The notes under the pieces: model-generated
Database searches by the model: none
Told to the model about the DNA's origin: nothing
What the model saw: the letters and a program-made list of their open reading frames with translations, nothing else
Made by a program: the position numbers and the translations under genes
Shown: one piece after another, positions 52,451-60,786 of the stretch
Position numbering within the stretch: the first letter of the stretch is position 1
How the letters are laid out: every line of letters begins with the position of its first letter
Source of the DNA: Gottfriedia sp002574545
Lineage (GTDB): Bacteria > Bacillota > Bacilli > Bacillales > Bacillaceae_G
DNA: 64,000 nt
Direction: 5' to 3' (one strand)
Assembly (NCBI GenBank): GCA_052180195.1
Contig: CP197469.1

Positions 52451-52641
52451 AACCATCATCCTTTAAATTGATTTACATCTATAGTTTGGTTAAAGGAGCG
52501 ACTTTCATAAATGGAAATTATAGGATAATAGAGATATTAATACGAAAGTTTTTCATATCCTCGAAAAATGTAGTAATATATAAACTATTGGAAGAGAAAA
52601 TGAAATATGTCGTAAACGAATAAACGTTGGAGGAATTTCAA

Positions 52642-53526
52642 ATGGCATCAAAAAAAGAAGAATATTTAAGAAAGCCTGAGTGGCTAAAAATAAAATTAAA
52701 CACAAATGAATCTTACACAGAATTAAAGAAGATGATGCGATCAAAAAATCTTCACACTGTTTGTGAAGAAGCTCGTTGTCCAAATATCCATGAATGTTGG
52801 GCGGTTAGAAAAACAGCTACATTTATGATACTTGGTGCAGTTTGTACTCGTGCATGTCGTTTTTGTGCAGTTAAAACTGGTTTACCAACTGAACTTGATC
52901 TACAAGAACCAGTTCGAGTTGCCGAATCAGTCACTCAAATGAATTTAAAGCACGTAGTAATTACAGCGGTTGCTCGTGATGACTTAAGAGATGGCGGAGC
53001 AGCTATATTTGCAGAAACTGTTAGAGAAGTTAGAAAAGCAAATCCATTTACTACAATTGAAGTATTACCATCTGATATGGGTGGGAAGTTTGAAAACCTT
53101 AAAATGCTAATGGATGCAAAACCAGATATTATGAACCATAATATTGAAACGGTTAGAGAATTAACTCCACGTGTTCGTGCAAGAGCTACGTATGAAAGAT
53201 CACTTGAATTTTTACGTAGAGCAAAAGAAATTAACCCTAGCATCCCTACAAAATCAAGCATCATGCTTGGATTAGGTGAAACAAACGAACAAATTTATGA
53301 AGCAATGGATGATCTACGTGCTGCAGGTGTAAATATCATTACATTAGGTCAATATTTACAACCTACGAAAACTCATTTAACTGTAAAAAAATACTATACT
53401 CCTGACGAGTTTGCGGCTCTAAAAGAAATTGCTTTAGGAAAAGGTTTCTCACACTGTGAGGCTGGTCCTTTAGTTCGATCATCATACCATGCTGACGAAC
53501 AAGTAGAAGCTGCTAAACAAGCATAA
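52642..53526 (+). CDS. lipA: Lipoyl synthase
   Basis: LipA is a radical SAM enzyme that inserts two sulfurs into octanoyl groups on GcvH or the E2 proteins. Both clusters are visible: CEEARCPNIHECW (auxiliary cluster) and CTRACRFCAV (radical SAM CxxxCxxC). The C-terminal RSSYHADEQ gives the Ser ligand. The length is 294. ATG 52642 follows TTGGAGGAA; the TTG at 52627 is part of that site. It depends on the SUF system and modifies GcvH, both in this window. Confidence 0.97.
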   Translation: MASKKEEYLRKPEWLKIKLNTNESYTELKKMMRSKNLHTVCEEARCPNIHECWAVRKTATFMILGAVCTRACRFCAVKTGLPTELDLQEPVRVAESVTQMNLKHVVITAVARDDLRDGGAAIFAETVREVRKANPFTTIEVLPSDMGGKFENLKMLMDAKPDIMNHNIETVRELTPRVRARATYERSLEFLRRAKEINPSIPTKSSIMLGLGETNEQIYEAMDDLRAAGVNIITLGQYLQPTKTHLTVKKYYTPDEFAALKEIALGKGFSHCEAGPLVRSSYHADEQVEAAKQA

Positions 53527-53530
53527 AAAA

Positions 53531-53556
53531 AAGCACTAGCTGATGCTAGTGCTTTC
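53531..53556 (+). terminator. lipA terminator
   Basis: Perfect 10-bp stem with TGAT loop, preceded by an A-run and followed by a short T-run. A second copy lies at 53717-53744. Confidence 0.8.
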
Positions 53557-53740
53557 AGTGTGTAGACAAAGTACAAAAAACTTGATTTTCAGACTGATTG
53601 CAAGCGCTTGTCTTTCGAAGCGCGAAGCCTGGTGAGGAGCAGAGTTACCCTAGACGGTAATGAGCACCGCAGACAGGCGAAGCAACGAAGAAAGCGAGCG
53701 TTTGTCAACAGTCTGAAAGCACTAGCTGATGCTAGTGCTT
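53531..53740. repeat. MITE-like palindromic element between duplicated terminators
   Basis: The terminator hairpin AAGCACTAGC-TGAT-GCTAGTGCTT occurs at 53531-53554 and again at 53717-53740. Between them lies a GC-richer element bounded by exact 9-base inverted repeats, TTCAGACTG (53588-53596) and CAGTCTGAA (53709-53717). Inside are further complementary stretches (GCGCTTGTCTTTCG near 53604, CGAAGAAAGCGAGCG near 53686). Sequence just outside the left arm (CTTTCAGTGTGTAGACAAAG) resembles the complement of the right end. No gene is encoded. Confidence 0.8.
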
Positions 53741-53754
53741 TTATTTTGTGATTA

Positions 53755-54366
53755 TTATTTTGAAATCTGATCAAAATGCAAGCTTTGTTTATCGATATCA
53801 AAACCTTTAGCCAATTCTTTTATTTGTTGCTCTAATTGACCATCATTAAGCTGACCGTATTTATTTAGGTCCTCGATATTATTTATATTTTGAATTGAAT
53901 TTGAAGTAAAGATATGGTAATAACTAGGAAGTGCAGATTGAGCAGTTTTTTCAACTTGTTTTCTAGCTAGTTTTTTATCACCATCAGATCGATAAGCAAT
54001 CAATACTTCCTGGTCTGTTACTAGTGTAGCTGCATCGTCAATATTAGGAAGCTTTACAACTAAATAAGAAATGAATTTTGACACTTCTTGTTTATCAATT
54101 GTTAATGTATAATCACCATCTTTACCTAAAACATCTTGCTTTTGTAGTCTAGAAAAGCCATAATCTTTGTAAGAGTTATTTGACATTTTTGCATTAACAT
54201 CGCCTAAATCCATTGGACTCGTATTTAATTGTTTAGGTGTTGGATTTGATCGATGTTCATTTTTATATGTTACATCCTCATAATCGAACTGTCTCGATTT
54301 ACTTGGACCGAATGAACATCCTGTTAATAAAAATAAAGTTAATAAACAAACTAAATATTTACGCAT
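53755..54366 (-). CDS. yutC: YhcN/YlaJ family sporulation lipoprotein YutC
   Basis: The 203-residue lipoprotein has a short signal peptide with the lipobox LLTGCS, Cys at residue 17. The mature part includes the YhcN/YlaJ pattern with VEKTAQSALPSYYHIFTS and NNIEDLNKYGQ. Members of the family are made in the forespore and sit in the inner spore membrane. Its position next to lipA (yutB) and yutD matches yutC of B. subtilis. The ATG at 54366 follows AAAGGTGG at eight bases. Confidence 0.85.
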   Translation of the reverse strand: MRKYLVCLLTLFLLTGCSFGPSKSRQFDYEDVTYKNEHRSNPTPKQLNTSPMDLGDVNAKMSNNSYKDYGFSRLQKQDVLGKDGDYTLTIDKQEVSKFISYLVVKLPNIDDAATLVTDQEVLIAYRSDGDKKLARKQVEKTAQSALPSYYHIFTSNSIQNINNIEDLNKYGQLNDGQLEQQIKELAKGFDIDKQSLHFDQISK

Positions 54367-54457
54367 ATTAAATACCACCTTTTAATAATCAATGTAAAAT
54401 TAGTATGCCTTAATATTGGTTACATATTAATGGGAGTAAAAGGAAGGAGAATACAAA

Positions 54458-54733
54458 GTGGTTTGCATACAGAATATTTGCTATGAAATAGTTGAAAATT
54501 ATCGTGAAGGATTTAATGAAGAAGCCTTCAAAGCGAGATATGCAGAAATCCTTTCAAAATATGATTACATTGTTGGGGATTGGGGCTATGAGCAATTAAG
54601 ACTTAGAGGATTTTTTGATGATTCTCAAAAAAATGTTCCATATGATTCAAAAATAAGTACGTTACGTGAATATATTTATGAGTATTGTAATTTTGGTTGT
54701 AAATATTTTGTAGTTAAGAAAGTAAAAAATTGA
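54458..54733 (+). CDS. yutD: YutD family protein (DUF1027)
   Basis: The 91-residue protein matches DUF1027: NYREGFNEEAFKARYAEILSKYDYIVGDWGYEQLRLRGF is the core, and CNFGCKYFVVKK the end. It is soluble, and its function is unknown. The GTG start at 54458 is about eight bases after AAGGAG. A terminator overlaps its stop. Confidence 0.92.
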   Translation: MVCIQNICYEIVENYREGFNEEAFKARYAEILSKYDYIVGDWGYEQLRLRGFFDDSQKNVPYDSKISTLREYIYEYCNFGCKYFVVKKVKN

Positions 54734-54762
54734 TGGGGAAAAAATCCCATCATTTTTTTATT
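54732..54762 (+). terminator. yutD terminator
   Basis: TGATGGG pairs with CCCATCA across an A-rich loop, followed by T7, just at the yutD stop. Confidence 0.8.
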
Positions 54763-54768
54763 TTATTT

Positions 54769-54940
54769 TGTGGATAAAATATTTTTTGATTTTTTGAAAC
54801 AGTATAAACCTTGTGGATAAGTTTGAATCTTTCAACAAAACATGTGTATAACTATAGACTTAATCACAAAAATAGTGGACAACTCTTTAGTTATCCACTA
54901 TTTTTCAGATTATTTAGTAAAAATAATTTATTTATCCACA
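54769..54940. promoter_or_regulatory. Cluster of DnaA-box-like nonamers between converging genes
   Basis: Three perfect DnaA consensus nonamers occur: the complement of TTATCCACA at 54769-54777 and 54812-54820, and TTATCCACA at 54932-54940. One-mismatch boxes are the complement of TTATACACA at 54843-54851 and TTATCCACT at 54891-54899. The last is part of a long hairpin (about 54872-54904) that could also be the terminator of the minus-strand gene. The interval carries no gene. Confidence 0.6.
54868..54906. terminator. Long hairpin, probable terminator
   Basis: About 14 positions of stem with one mismatch around AATAGTGGA and TCCACTATT, flanked by A- and T-runs. It lies between converging yutD and the DUF3055 gene. 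Confidence 0.7.
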
Positions 54941-54951
54941 GAAATGTAATA

Positions 54952-55221
54952 TTAGAAAATTATTTCACCAAGAAAATCTAATAATTCTGCAGCCTTTTCT
55001 TCAGAAATTCCGAAAGCAAATTCTAAGTAACCTTCTTCTTTTAAATCATCTGGACCAATAATTGCAAATCGATTACTTTGCATGTCCATTATCATTACTT
55101 TGCCATAATGACGATCAGAATATACTAAAGCAAGATCATGTCTTTGTTCTTCTCCCATAAAGCTTACAAAACGAGTCTTTGCTTGAATAGTGTCATCATA
55201 TAAGAAAAAACGCTCTGACAT
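54952..55221 (-). CDS. DUF3055 family protein
   Basis: The 89-residue protein (MSERFFLYDDTIQAKTRFV ...) matches DUF3055 of Firmicutes, with HDLALVYSDRHYGKVMIMDMQ and the acidic end. Its function is unknown. TGGAGGAA precedes the ATG. It follows glpX by three bases on the same strand, so both form one operon. Confidence 0.88.
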   Translation of the reverse strand: MSERFFLYDDTIQAKTRFVSFMGEEQRHDLALVYSDRHYGKVMIMDMQSNRFAIIGPDDLKEEGYLEFAFGISEEKAAELLDFLGEIIF

Positions 55222-55224
55222 TTT

Positions 55225-56202
55225 TTATTCCTCCATTATACTAATTAGATTGGGTTTGTATCCTAAATGGTGATGCGCTTTAATATGTCGCACAGTTTTT
55301 GTTTTACTTCTCATAACAATCGAATGAGTTTCGACTAAGTCTCCTCCTAAGAAAGTAACACCTTCAAGTAATTCACCTGAAGTAACGCCTGTAGCAGCAA
55401 AAATTGCATCGTCACCTTTTACTAAATCATTTAATGTTAATAATTGTCTTGGGTTAGAAAGACCCATATCCATACAACGTAGTTCTTCTTCTTTATTCAT
55501 TGGTATTAATCGGGCTTGCATGTCACCACCAAGAGCTTTTATTGCTGCAGCGGCTATAACACCTTCTGGAGCACCTCCAGTACCTACGAAAAGATCGATT
55601 CCGGTTTGAGGTAATGCTGTAGCTATAACAGCACCAACATCTCCATCACCAAATAATTTAACTCTAGCACCTTTTTCACGAATTCGTTCAATAATTTCCT
55701 CATGACGAGGTCTTTCTTGGACAATTACTGTTAAATCATGTACACGTTTATTGTTTGCTTCAGCAATAATATCTATCGTTTTTTCAATCGGATCATCTAA
55801 TGATATTTTACCAGCAGCACGAGGACCTACAGCTATTTTTTCCATATACATGTCAGGTGCATGTAATAAGTTACCTTTATCAGAAATTGCGATTACTGCC
55901 ATTGCATTTGCATGGCCTTTAGCAAGGATATTTGTTCCTTCTAGAGGGTCAACTGCAATGTCTACTTCTGGTCCATTACCAGTTCCTAATTTCTCACCTA
56001 TATAAAGCATTGGTGCCTCATCGAGTTCACCTTCACCAATTACTACAGTACCCGCCATATTTACTGAATCAAACATCGAACGCATTGCAGAAGTAGCAGC
56101 GTCATCAGCTTCATTTTTCTTACCGCGTCCCATCCATTGAGCAGAAGCAAGGGCAGCAGCTTCAGTAACTCTTACAATCTCTAGTGCTAATTCACGCTCC
56201 AA
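55225..56202 (-). CDS. glpX: Class II fructose-1,6-bisphosphatase
   Basis: This enzyme removes phosphate from fructose 1,6-bisphosphate in gluconeogenesis. GlpX landmarks are GEGELDEAPMLYIGE (metal-binding acidic residues), VDPLEGTNI (DPxxGT) and VGTGGAPEGVIAAAAIKALGG. The length is 325 from the TTG at 56202, which follows GGGGG at a suitable distance; an ATG at 56229 has no site. A cre-like palindrome lies upstream, suggesting carbon catabolite control. Confidence 0.93.
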   Translation of the reverse strand: MERELALEIVRVTEAAALASAQWMGRGKKNEADDAATSAMRSMFDSVNMAGTVVIGEGELDEAPMLYIGEKLGTGNGPEVDIAVDPLEGTNILAKGHANAMAVIAISDKGNLLHAPDMYMEKIAVGPRAAGKISLDDPIEKTIDIIAEANNKRVHDLTVIVQERPRHEEIIERIREKGARVKLFGDGDVGAVIATALPQTGIDLFVGTGGAPEGVIAAAAIKALGGDMQARLIPMNKEEELRCMDMGLSNPRQLLTLNDLVKGDDAIFAATGVTSGELLEGVTFLGGDLVETHSIVMRSKTKTVRHIKAHHHLGYKPNLISIMEE

Positions 56203-56253
56203 AAGTCCAACCCCCAGAAAAATATTCACCTATATAATATAACAAAAATCGGT

Positions 56254-56267
56254 AAGAAACGCTTTCA
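56254..56267 (-). promoter_or_regulatory. cre-like site (CcpA) upstream of glpX
   Basis: Read on the minus strand, TGAAAGCGTTTCTT fits the cre consensus TGWAARCGYTWNCW closely. It lies 52-65 bases before the glpX start and next to AT-rich -10-like sequence, so CcpA could control glpX; it is also between glpX and the divergent yutE. Confidence 0.65.
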
Positions 56268-56351
56268 TTTGTCGATTTTTTTCGAATTTAGCTATAAAAT
56301 AAATATAAGTCCATAAAATGTAGAAGATAGAACTGAGAAGGAAGTGTACAT

Positions 56352-56801
56352 ATGTATTTTGTAAATCGTCAAAACATATTAGATCGAATTGAAATTTTAA
56401 ATTCTATGCTGGAGTTTTATGTGTCAAACAGCCATCCAAAAAATAAAGTAGAAGAATTAGCATTGGAAAGAATGACACATCTTTTGATTGACAGTATGTT
56501 AGATATTGGAAATACAATGATTGATGGCTTTATCATGAGGGACCCAGGAAGCTATGATGATATTGTTGATATTCTAATGGATGAAAAGGTTATAACTGCA
56601 TCAGTTGGAGAATCAATAAAAAAATTAATTCCAATTCGAAAACATCTATTACAAGATTACACATCTTCAATTACAGAAAAAATAGTGATGACATTAAGCG
56701 AAAATATAGAAGCATATAAGGAATTCCCAGTTTCGGTTCAAGCTTTTCTTGATAAAGAACTAGGAGTAATAAATGCTTTTAGTGGTGATGAGGAAAAATA
56801 A
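56352..56801 (+). CDS. yutE: YutE, HepT-like DUF86 protein
   Basis: The 149-residue helical protein matches the DUF86/HepT family. HepT toxins have R-x4-H-x-Y; here the equivalent stretch is RKHLLQDY, so the His is Gln. No MntA-type nucleotidyltransferase antitoxin lies nearby. It is therefore unlikely to be a standard toxin. The ATG at 56352 follows AAGGAAGTG. It precedes yutF as in B. subtilis. Confidence 0.88.
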   Translation: MYFVNRQNILDRIEILNSMLEFYVSNSHPKNKVEELALERMTHLLIDSMLDIGNTMIDGFIMRDPGSYDDIVDILMDEKVITASVGESIKKLIPIRKHLLQDYTSSITEKIVMTLSENIEAYKEFPVSVQAFLDKELGVINAFSGDEEK

Positions 56802-56884
56802 TCTTAATTTCTCATTTGAAAATTTGATTCTGACGCTGTTTGCTCCACTTACTGAGTGAACAGCTACTAGTAAGGAGTGGCAAT

Positions 56885-57655
56885 ATGAAACAATATAAAG
56901 GATACTTAATCGATCTAGATGGAACGATGTATCGTGGTGAGGAGCAAATAGAGGAAGCTAGTCTTTTTATAAAAGCGCTGAAGGAAAAAAATATTCCATA
57001 TCTTTTTGTAACGAATAATTCTACACGTAGACCAGAACAAGTTGCTGATAAACTTAATTCCTTTAATATTCCAACTACAAAAGAACAGGTCTTTACAACG
57101 AGTAACGCCACAGCAAATTACATAAAAGAACAAAAGGCAGATGCTACGGTTTATATGATTGGTGAAGAAGGCTTACAATATGCCTTAGAGGAAGTTGGCT
57201 TAACAATTACAGATGAAAATCCTGATTTTGTAATTAGTGGTTTAGACCGTAGTATTAATTACGAGAAATTAGCAAAGGCTTGTATAGCTGTAAGAAATGG
57301 CGCGACATTTATTTCTACTAATGGCGACATCGCAATTCCAACAGAAAGAGGTTTATTACCTGGAAATGGTTCACTAACATCTGTTATCACAGTTTCTACT
57401 ACAGTAAAACCAATTTTTATTGGAAAACCTGAATCAATTATTATGGAACAAGCATTAAAAGTTCTTGGTGTAGCAAAAGAAGATACACTAATGATTGGTG
57501 ATTATTATGATACAGACATTATGGCTGGGATTAATACTGGTGTTGACACATTAATCGTCCATACTGGTGTTACGACGAGAGATATGTTGTCAAATTACGA
57601 AGCGCAGCCAACTTATTCAGTTGACTCATTAGAAGAGTGGATTAAGTATATTTAA
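56885..57655 (+). CDS. yutF: HAD-IIA family sugar phosphatase YutF
   Basis: A HAD phosphatase with GYLIDLDGTMYRG (nucleophile Asp and acid/base Asp), LFVTNNSTRRP (motif II), FIGKPESIIMEQAL (Lys of motif III) and MIGDYYDTDIMAGINTG (motif IV). The length of 256 is right for the TIGR01457 group, related to NagD. The ATG at 56885 follows AAGGAGTG; an upstream in-frame ATG at 56840 lacks a site. The substrate is unknown. Confidence 0.92.
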   Translation: MKQYKGYLIDLDGTMYRGEEQIEEASLFIKALKEKNIPYLFVTNNSTRRPEQVADKLNSFNIPTTKEQVFTTSNATANYIKEQKADATVYMIGEEGLQYALEEVGLTITDENPDFVISGLDRSINYEKLAKACIAVRNGATFISTNGDIAIPTERGLLPGNGSLTSVITVSTTVKPIFIGKPESIIMEQALKVLGVAKEDTLMIGDYYDTDIMAGINTGVDTLIVHTGVTTRDMLSNYEAQPTYSVDSLEEWIKYI

Positions 57656-57670
57656 GCGTAAACCAGAAAG

Positions 57671-57706
57671 AAACCACTAGTAAAGTAAATACTAGTGGTT
57701 TTTTTG
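57671..57706 (+). terminator. yutF terminator
   Basis: Perfect 12-bp stem, 57671-57682 with 57690-57701, followed by a T-run. Confidence 0.85.
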
Positions 57707-57766
57707 TGCATTTCAAATGTAAAGTAGTCTCAAATGTGGATTCACATTTTTTTTTTCCACTCTTTT

Positions 57767-58288
57767 TTATTCATCTTCCGCTTTAATTTGATCAGCCTTT
57801 TTATGTGCGGCGCGATGAGCAAGTCTGCTAGAAGCAGCTGCTGCAATCGCTCCAACAATATCATCTAAAAATGTATTTACTAAGCCTGTTGATTTATCGT
57901 TTAATCTTTCTAAAATTCCAGGTTTTAATTTATCGATGTAACCGTAATTCGTGAATCCAATTGAACCATATACATTTACGATCGATAAGGCAATTATTTC
58001 ATCAATACCATAAAGACCTTCATCTTTTTTGATAATAGCCAACAAAGGCTCCTGTAATTTATCTTGCTCTGCCAAAATATCTAATTCAATACCAGTAATG
58101 ATGGCATTTTGTATCTCACGTTTTGTCATGACCCTCTCAACATTGTGTTTACACTCTTCTTTAGATAAATTTTCATGATATTTACTTTGTAAAAAGTAAA
58201 CTAATTCCGCAATGTCATCGAGTGTAACACCTCTTTTTTCTAATAACGATAATGCAGTCTTTTCTAAATCGTGATTTAAATATTCCAT
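57767..58288 (-). CDS. yutG: Phosphatidylglycerophosphatase A family protein YutG
   Basis: The PgpA-like family removes phosphate from phosphatidylglycerol phosphate in some bacteria. YutG-type members are 165-175 residues and lack membrane helices, as here (173). Core stretches are YGIDEIIALSIVNVYGSIGFTNYGYIDK and FLDDIVGAIAAAASSRLAHR. The site AAAGGTGATGAA immediately precedes the ATG. The real substrate of YutG is not certain. Confidence 0.9.
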   Translation of the reverse strand: MEYLNHDLEKTALSLLEKRGVTLDDIAELVYFLQSKYHENLSKEECKHNVERVMTKREIQNAIITGIELDILAEQDKLQEPLLAIIKKDEGLYGIDEIIALSIVNVYGSIGFTNYGYIDKLKPGILERLNDKSTGLVNTFLDDIVGAIAAAASSRLAHRAAHKKADQIKAEDE

Positions 58289-58555
58289 TTCATCACCTTT
58301 TCCTTATCGATTGATTTAATTACTATAAAAATAACTAAAATGGAGATTTCATAAAATAAGTAAAACTTTTACTATAAATTATTTGAAATAAGAGGATTAA
58401 TTATATATGATTCGATATCGAACAAAATTCCCCTTTATAAATAAAGTTAAAAGATCGTAAAAATTGTTAGAACATCTAATTTATTACTAATTTCTTATCT
58501 GTTGAATCATTGCCTTTATATTTTTGTATAGTAGAGTTCAAACGATTAGCCCTTC

Positions 58556-58722
58556 TTCTTATGCTTGTCGGGGCTGACCAACTCGCTTCCACATTTCGTG
58601 ATGTCTAGTTCCAGCGAGTAGCCCCTCGAGGTCATAAGCCCAATGCCAATAAAGGTAAAAAGCAACCTTTTTTGTCATTGTTCTTATGCTTGTCGGGGCT
58701 GACCAACTCGCTTCCACATTTC
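58556..58722. repeat. Bacillaceae intergenic repeat element with a duplicated arm
   Basis: The same 42-base sequence stands at 58556-58597 and at 58681-58722 (both start TTCTTATGCTTGTCGGGG). Between them, GATGTCTAGTTCCAGCGAGTAG and CCCCTCGAGGTCATAAG (58610-58638) are complementary to the right arm, so 58610-58722 folds as a long hairpin with an inner stem around AAAGGT/ACCTTT. I recall similar hairpin repeats, with TGTCTAGCTCCAGCG and CTTATGCTTGTCG ends, in many Bacillus intergenic regions. It lies in the 569-base gap between yutG and yutH. Nothing else is seen in that gap. Confidence 0.8.
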
Positions 58723-58857
58723 ATATATACTACGTCATTCTCTCCTTTTTTGTGTATGGCCATTCGGGTTTATCTATAGAAAGTGAAAAAGTAGGGTACA
58801 GGTTTTGGGATTTGTGACATATATATTAATTAAGTAGTTATAAGAAGGATGTGAGTG

Positions 58858-59880
58858 ATGATGTTTATTCGCAACCAAAACATCATTCAAGACATGTTTA
58901 CTCATTATCAAATACAACCAGCTGAATTACTTCAAGTACAGTCATATTACATGTTTTGGCAGCGGAATAGGGTGTATTTTCTTGCACCTATTGTAAATTT
59001 AAAAGAAGATGATTTGCAAGAAATGAAAAGCTTAAGTGATTTTATGAGCTCAACTGGAGATCAATCGGTCGCAACCTTTGTTCAAAATGTTCAAGGGTAT
59101 TATGTGAGTAAGATTGATGGAAATAATTATTCATTATTTAAAAGTAACAGACAAAATGAACGCAGTAATAATAACGGTGAAGAACTGGCAATTTTTCATT
59201 TAAGAGGGAAAAAATATTCAGGTGAATTGAAAAGATTAAATAGGATCGGGAAATGGAAGAATTTATGGGAAAAGCGTTTAGAGCAGTTAGAAAGATTTTG
59301 GCAAAGTAAAGTGAATAGTCATCCTGAAAATTTTTTCGAACAAATATTTATTGAATCTTTTCCTTATTATCTCGGAATGACTGAAAATGCCATTCAATAT
59401 GTTGTAGATACAGAACTAGATGATATTCCTCAAATTGTTGATGCAGCAACAATTTGTCATCAAAAAATGACTGAAAGAAGACAGAAAGAAATTCATTTTG
59501 CGAAAGTACCGATTGAATGGATTTATGATCATCCAAGCAGAGACCTTGCAGAATGGGTTCGGGATGAATATTTAGAGAATCCCAGTAATCATCAAAAGAA
59601 AATCCTTTCATTTTTTTATGGTTATGAAAAGAAAAGTCCATTGTCGACTTTTGCGTGGCGTTTGTTATTTGCAAGACTTCTTTTCCCTGTTCACTATTTT
59701 GAAACAATTGAAGGGTATTACTTGGCAAAAAGCGATTCGGATCGAAAAAGGTATGAACGTAAGTTAGTTAATTATCTTGAAAATACTAACGAGTTCGAAG
59801 CTTTTTTAGGTGGATTTTATGATTTAATCGGACTACCAACTGCTAAGTTAGGGATTCGCGAAATTAAATGGCTAAAGTAA
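58858..59880 (+). CDS. yutH: Spore coat protein YutH
   Basis: YutH belongs to the CotS-like, kinase-fold spore coat proteins. The 340-residue protein has the opening NQNIIQDMFTHYQIQP, the middle HLRGKKYSGELKRLNRIGKWKNLWEKRLEQL and the end WRLLFARLLFPVHYFETIEGYY. Catalytic kinase residues are not conserved, as usual for the group. Its position between yutG and yutI supports the assignment. The ATG at 58858 follows AAGGATGTGAG; one codon later is another ATG. Confidence 0.88.
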   Translation: MMFIRNQNIIQDMFTHYQIQPAELLQVQSYYMFWQRNRVYFLAPIVNLKEDDLQEMKSLSDFMSSTGDQSVATFVQNVQGYYVSKIDGNNYSLFKSNRQNERSNNNGEELAIFHLRGKKYSGELKRLNRIGKWKNLWEKRLEQLERFWQSKVNSHPENFFEQIFIESFPYYLGMTENAIQYVVDTELDDIPQIVDAATICHQKMTERRQKEIHFAKVPIEWIYDHPSRDLAEWVRDEYLENPSNHQKKILSFFYGYEKKSPLSTFAWRLLFARLLFPVHYFETIEGYYLAKSDSDRKRYERKLVNYLENTNEFEAFLGGFYDLIGLPTAKLGIREIKWLK

Positions 59881-59911
59881 AAGAGAGGGTGGTTATCCCT
59901 CTCTTTTAGTA
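59879..59911. terminator. Bidirectional intrinsic terminator
   Basis: 11-bp stem, 59879-59889 with 59897-59907, overlapping the yutH stop, between converging yutH and yutI. Confidence 0.85.
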
Positions 59912-59922
59912 TTGAAAATATA

Positions 59923-60150
59923 TTAGAATACTTGCTCTACTTCAATTACACCAGGTACTTCTTCTAATAAAGCTCGCTCAATACCAGCTTTTAGTGTAAT
60001 CGTTGAACTAGGGCAGCTGCCACATGCACCTAAAAGGCGAAGTTTAACAATTCCATCCTCAATATCAACTAAATCAACGTCTCCACCATCACGTAGTAAA
60101 AACGGTCTTAATTTATCTAAAACTTCTTGTACTTGTTCTTTCATGTCCAT
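59923..60150 (-). CDS. yutI: NifU-like Fe-S protein YutI
   Basis: The 75-residue protein is a stand-alone NifU C-terminal domain with the cluster motif LLGACGSCPSSTITL (CxxC). It opens QVQEVLDKLRPFLLRDGGDVDLVDIEDGIV. Such proteins carry Fe-S clusters to target enzymes. AAAGGAG precedes the ATG at 60150. It works downstream of the SUF system, which lies elsewhere in this window. Confidence 0.94.
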   Translation of the reverse strand: MDMKEQVQEVLDKLRPFLLRDGGDVDLVDIEDGIVKLRLLGACGSCPSSTITLKAGIERALLEEVPGVIEVEQVF

Positions 60151-60272
60151 TCATATCGACTCCTTTCACTAATTTTATTATAATCAGTTAAGAGGAAAAA
60201 ATCTATTACAGAGTACTTTGTGTGTTTGAAATTATTTTAGGACACACATTTATTGTATGCTAGGAGGAGAAA

Positions 60273-60575
60273 ATGAGTAATAAAATTTTAGTGGAAGTTT
60301 TTGGAGCTGAAGTAATATGTGCAAGTTGTGTAGGAATGCCATCATCAATTGAAACATTTGAATGGCTTCAAGCTGCACTTCAAAGAAAATATCCTGACTT
60401 AGCCTTTGATTTTCAATACATTGATATATTTAATGTAGAGAATAAAGAAAAAGAAGATTTCGCCAACCGAGTTAGAAATGATGAATTTTTCTATCCGGTA
60501 GTTTTAGTAAATGGAAATGTTGTTGGTGAAGGTAATCCAAGATTAAAAGATGTATATAACGCCATTGAATTATAA
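60273..60575 (+). CDS. yuzD: YuzD family protein (DUF1462)
   Basis: The 100-residue protein has a thioredoxin-like pattern with ICASCVGMPSSIETFEWLQAAL (CxxC) and YPVVLVNGNVVGEGNPRLKDV. This is the YuzD family. A redox or metal role is inferred from the CxxC; none is established. AGGAGGAG precedes the ATG. It is divergent from yutI, as in B. subtilis. Confidence 0.92.
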   Translation: MSNKILVEVFGAEVICASCVGMPSSIETFEWLQAALQRKYPDLAFDFQYIDIFNVENKEKEDFANRVRNDEFFYPVVLVNGNVVGEGNPRLKDVYNAIEL

Positions 60576-60581
60576 TAAATT

Positions 60582-60616
60582 AAACCCCTTTACAAAAATA
60601 TGTAAGGGGTTTTTTA
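60582..60616 (+). terminator. yuzD terminator
   Basis: 12-position stem around AAACCCCTTTACA and TGTAAGGGGTTT, 60582-60594 with 60601-60612, then a T-run. Confidence 0.85.
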
Positions 60617-60786
60617 CTGCTATTGAAGCAAAAAATTTGAGTAAATGATTCTTTGCAAAAATTAAAATGTTTTAATAAAATTCAATATTTTAGGTAAAAT
60701 GCAAGGGATAATCATGATAGAATAGAAGTGTAAAATAAATAAATTACAATTTTTGGCATATATATAGAATTGGGAGGAGGGGTGGA

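Noticed and set aside
53589..53801. Minus-strand frame across the repeat element downstream of lipA
   Set aside because: It runs through two terminators and the palindromic element, so it is a shadow of the repeat.
56352..56801. HepT/MntA toxin-antitoxin system
   Set aside because: No nucleotidyltransferase partner gene is adjacent, and the catalytic-type His is missing.
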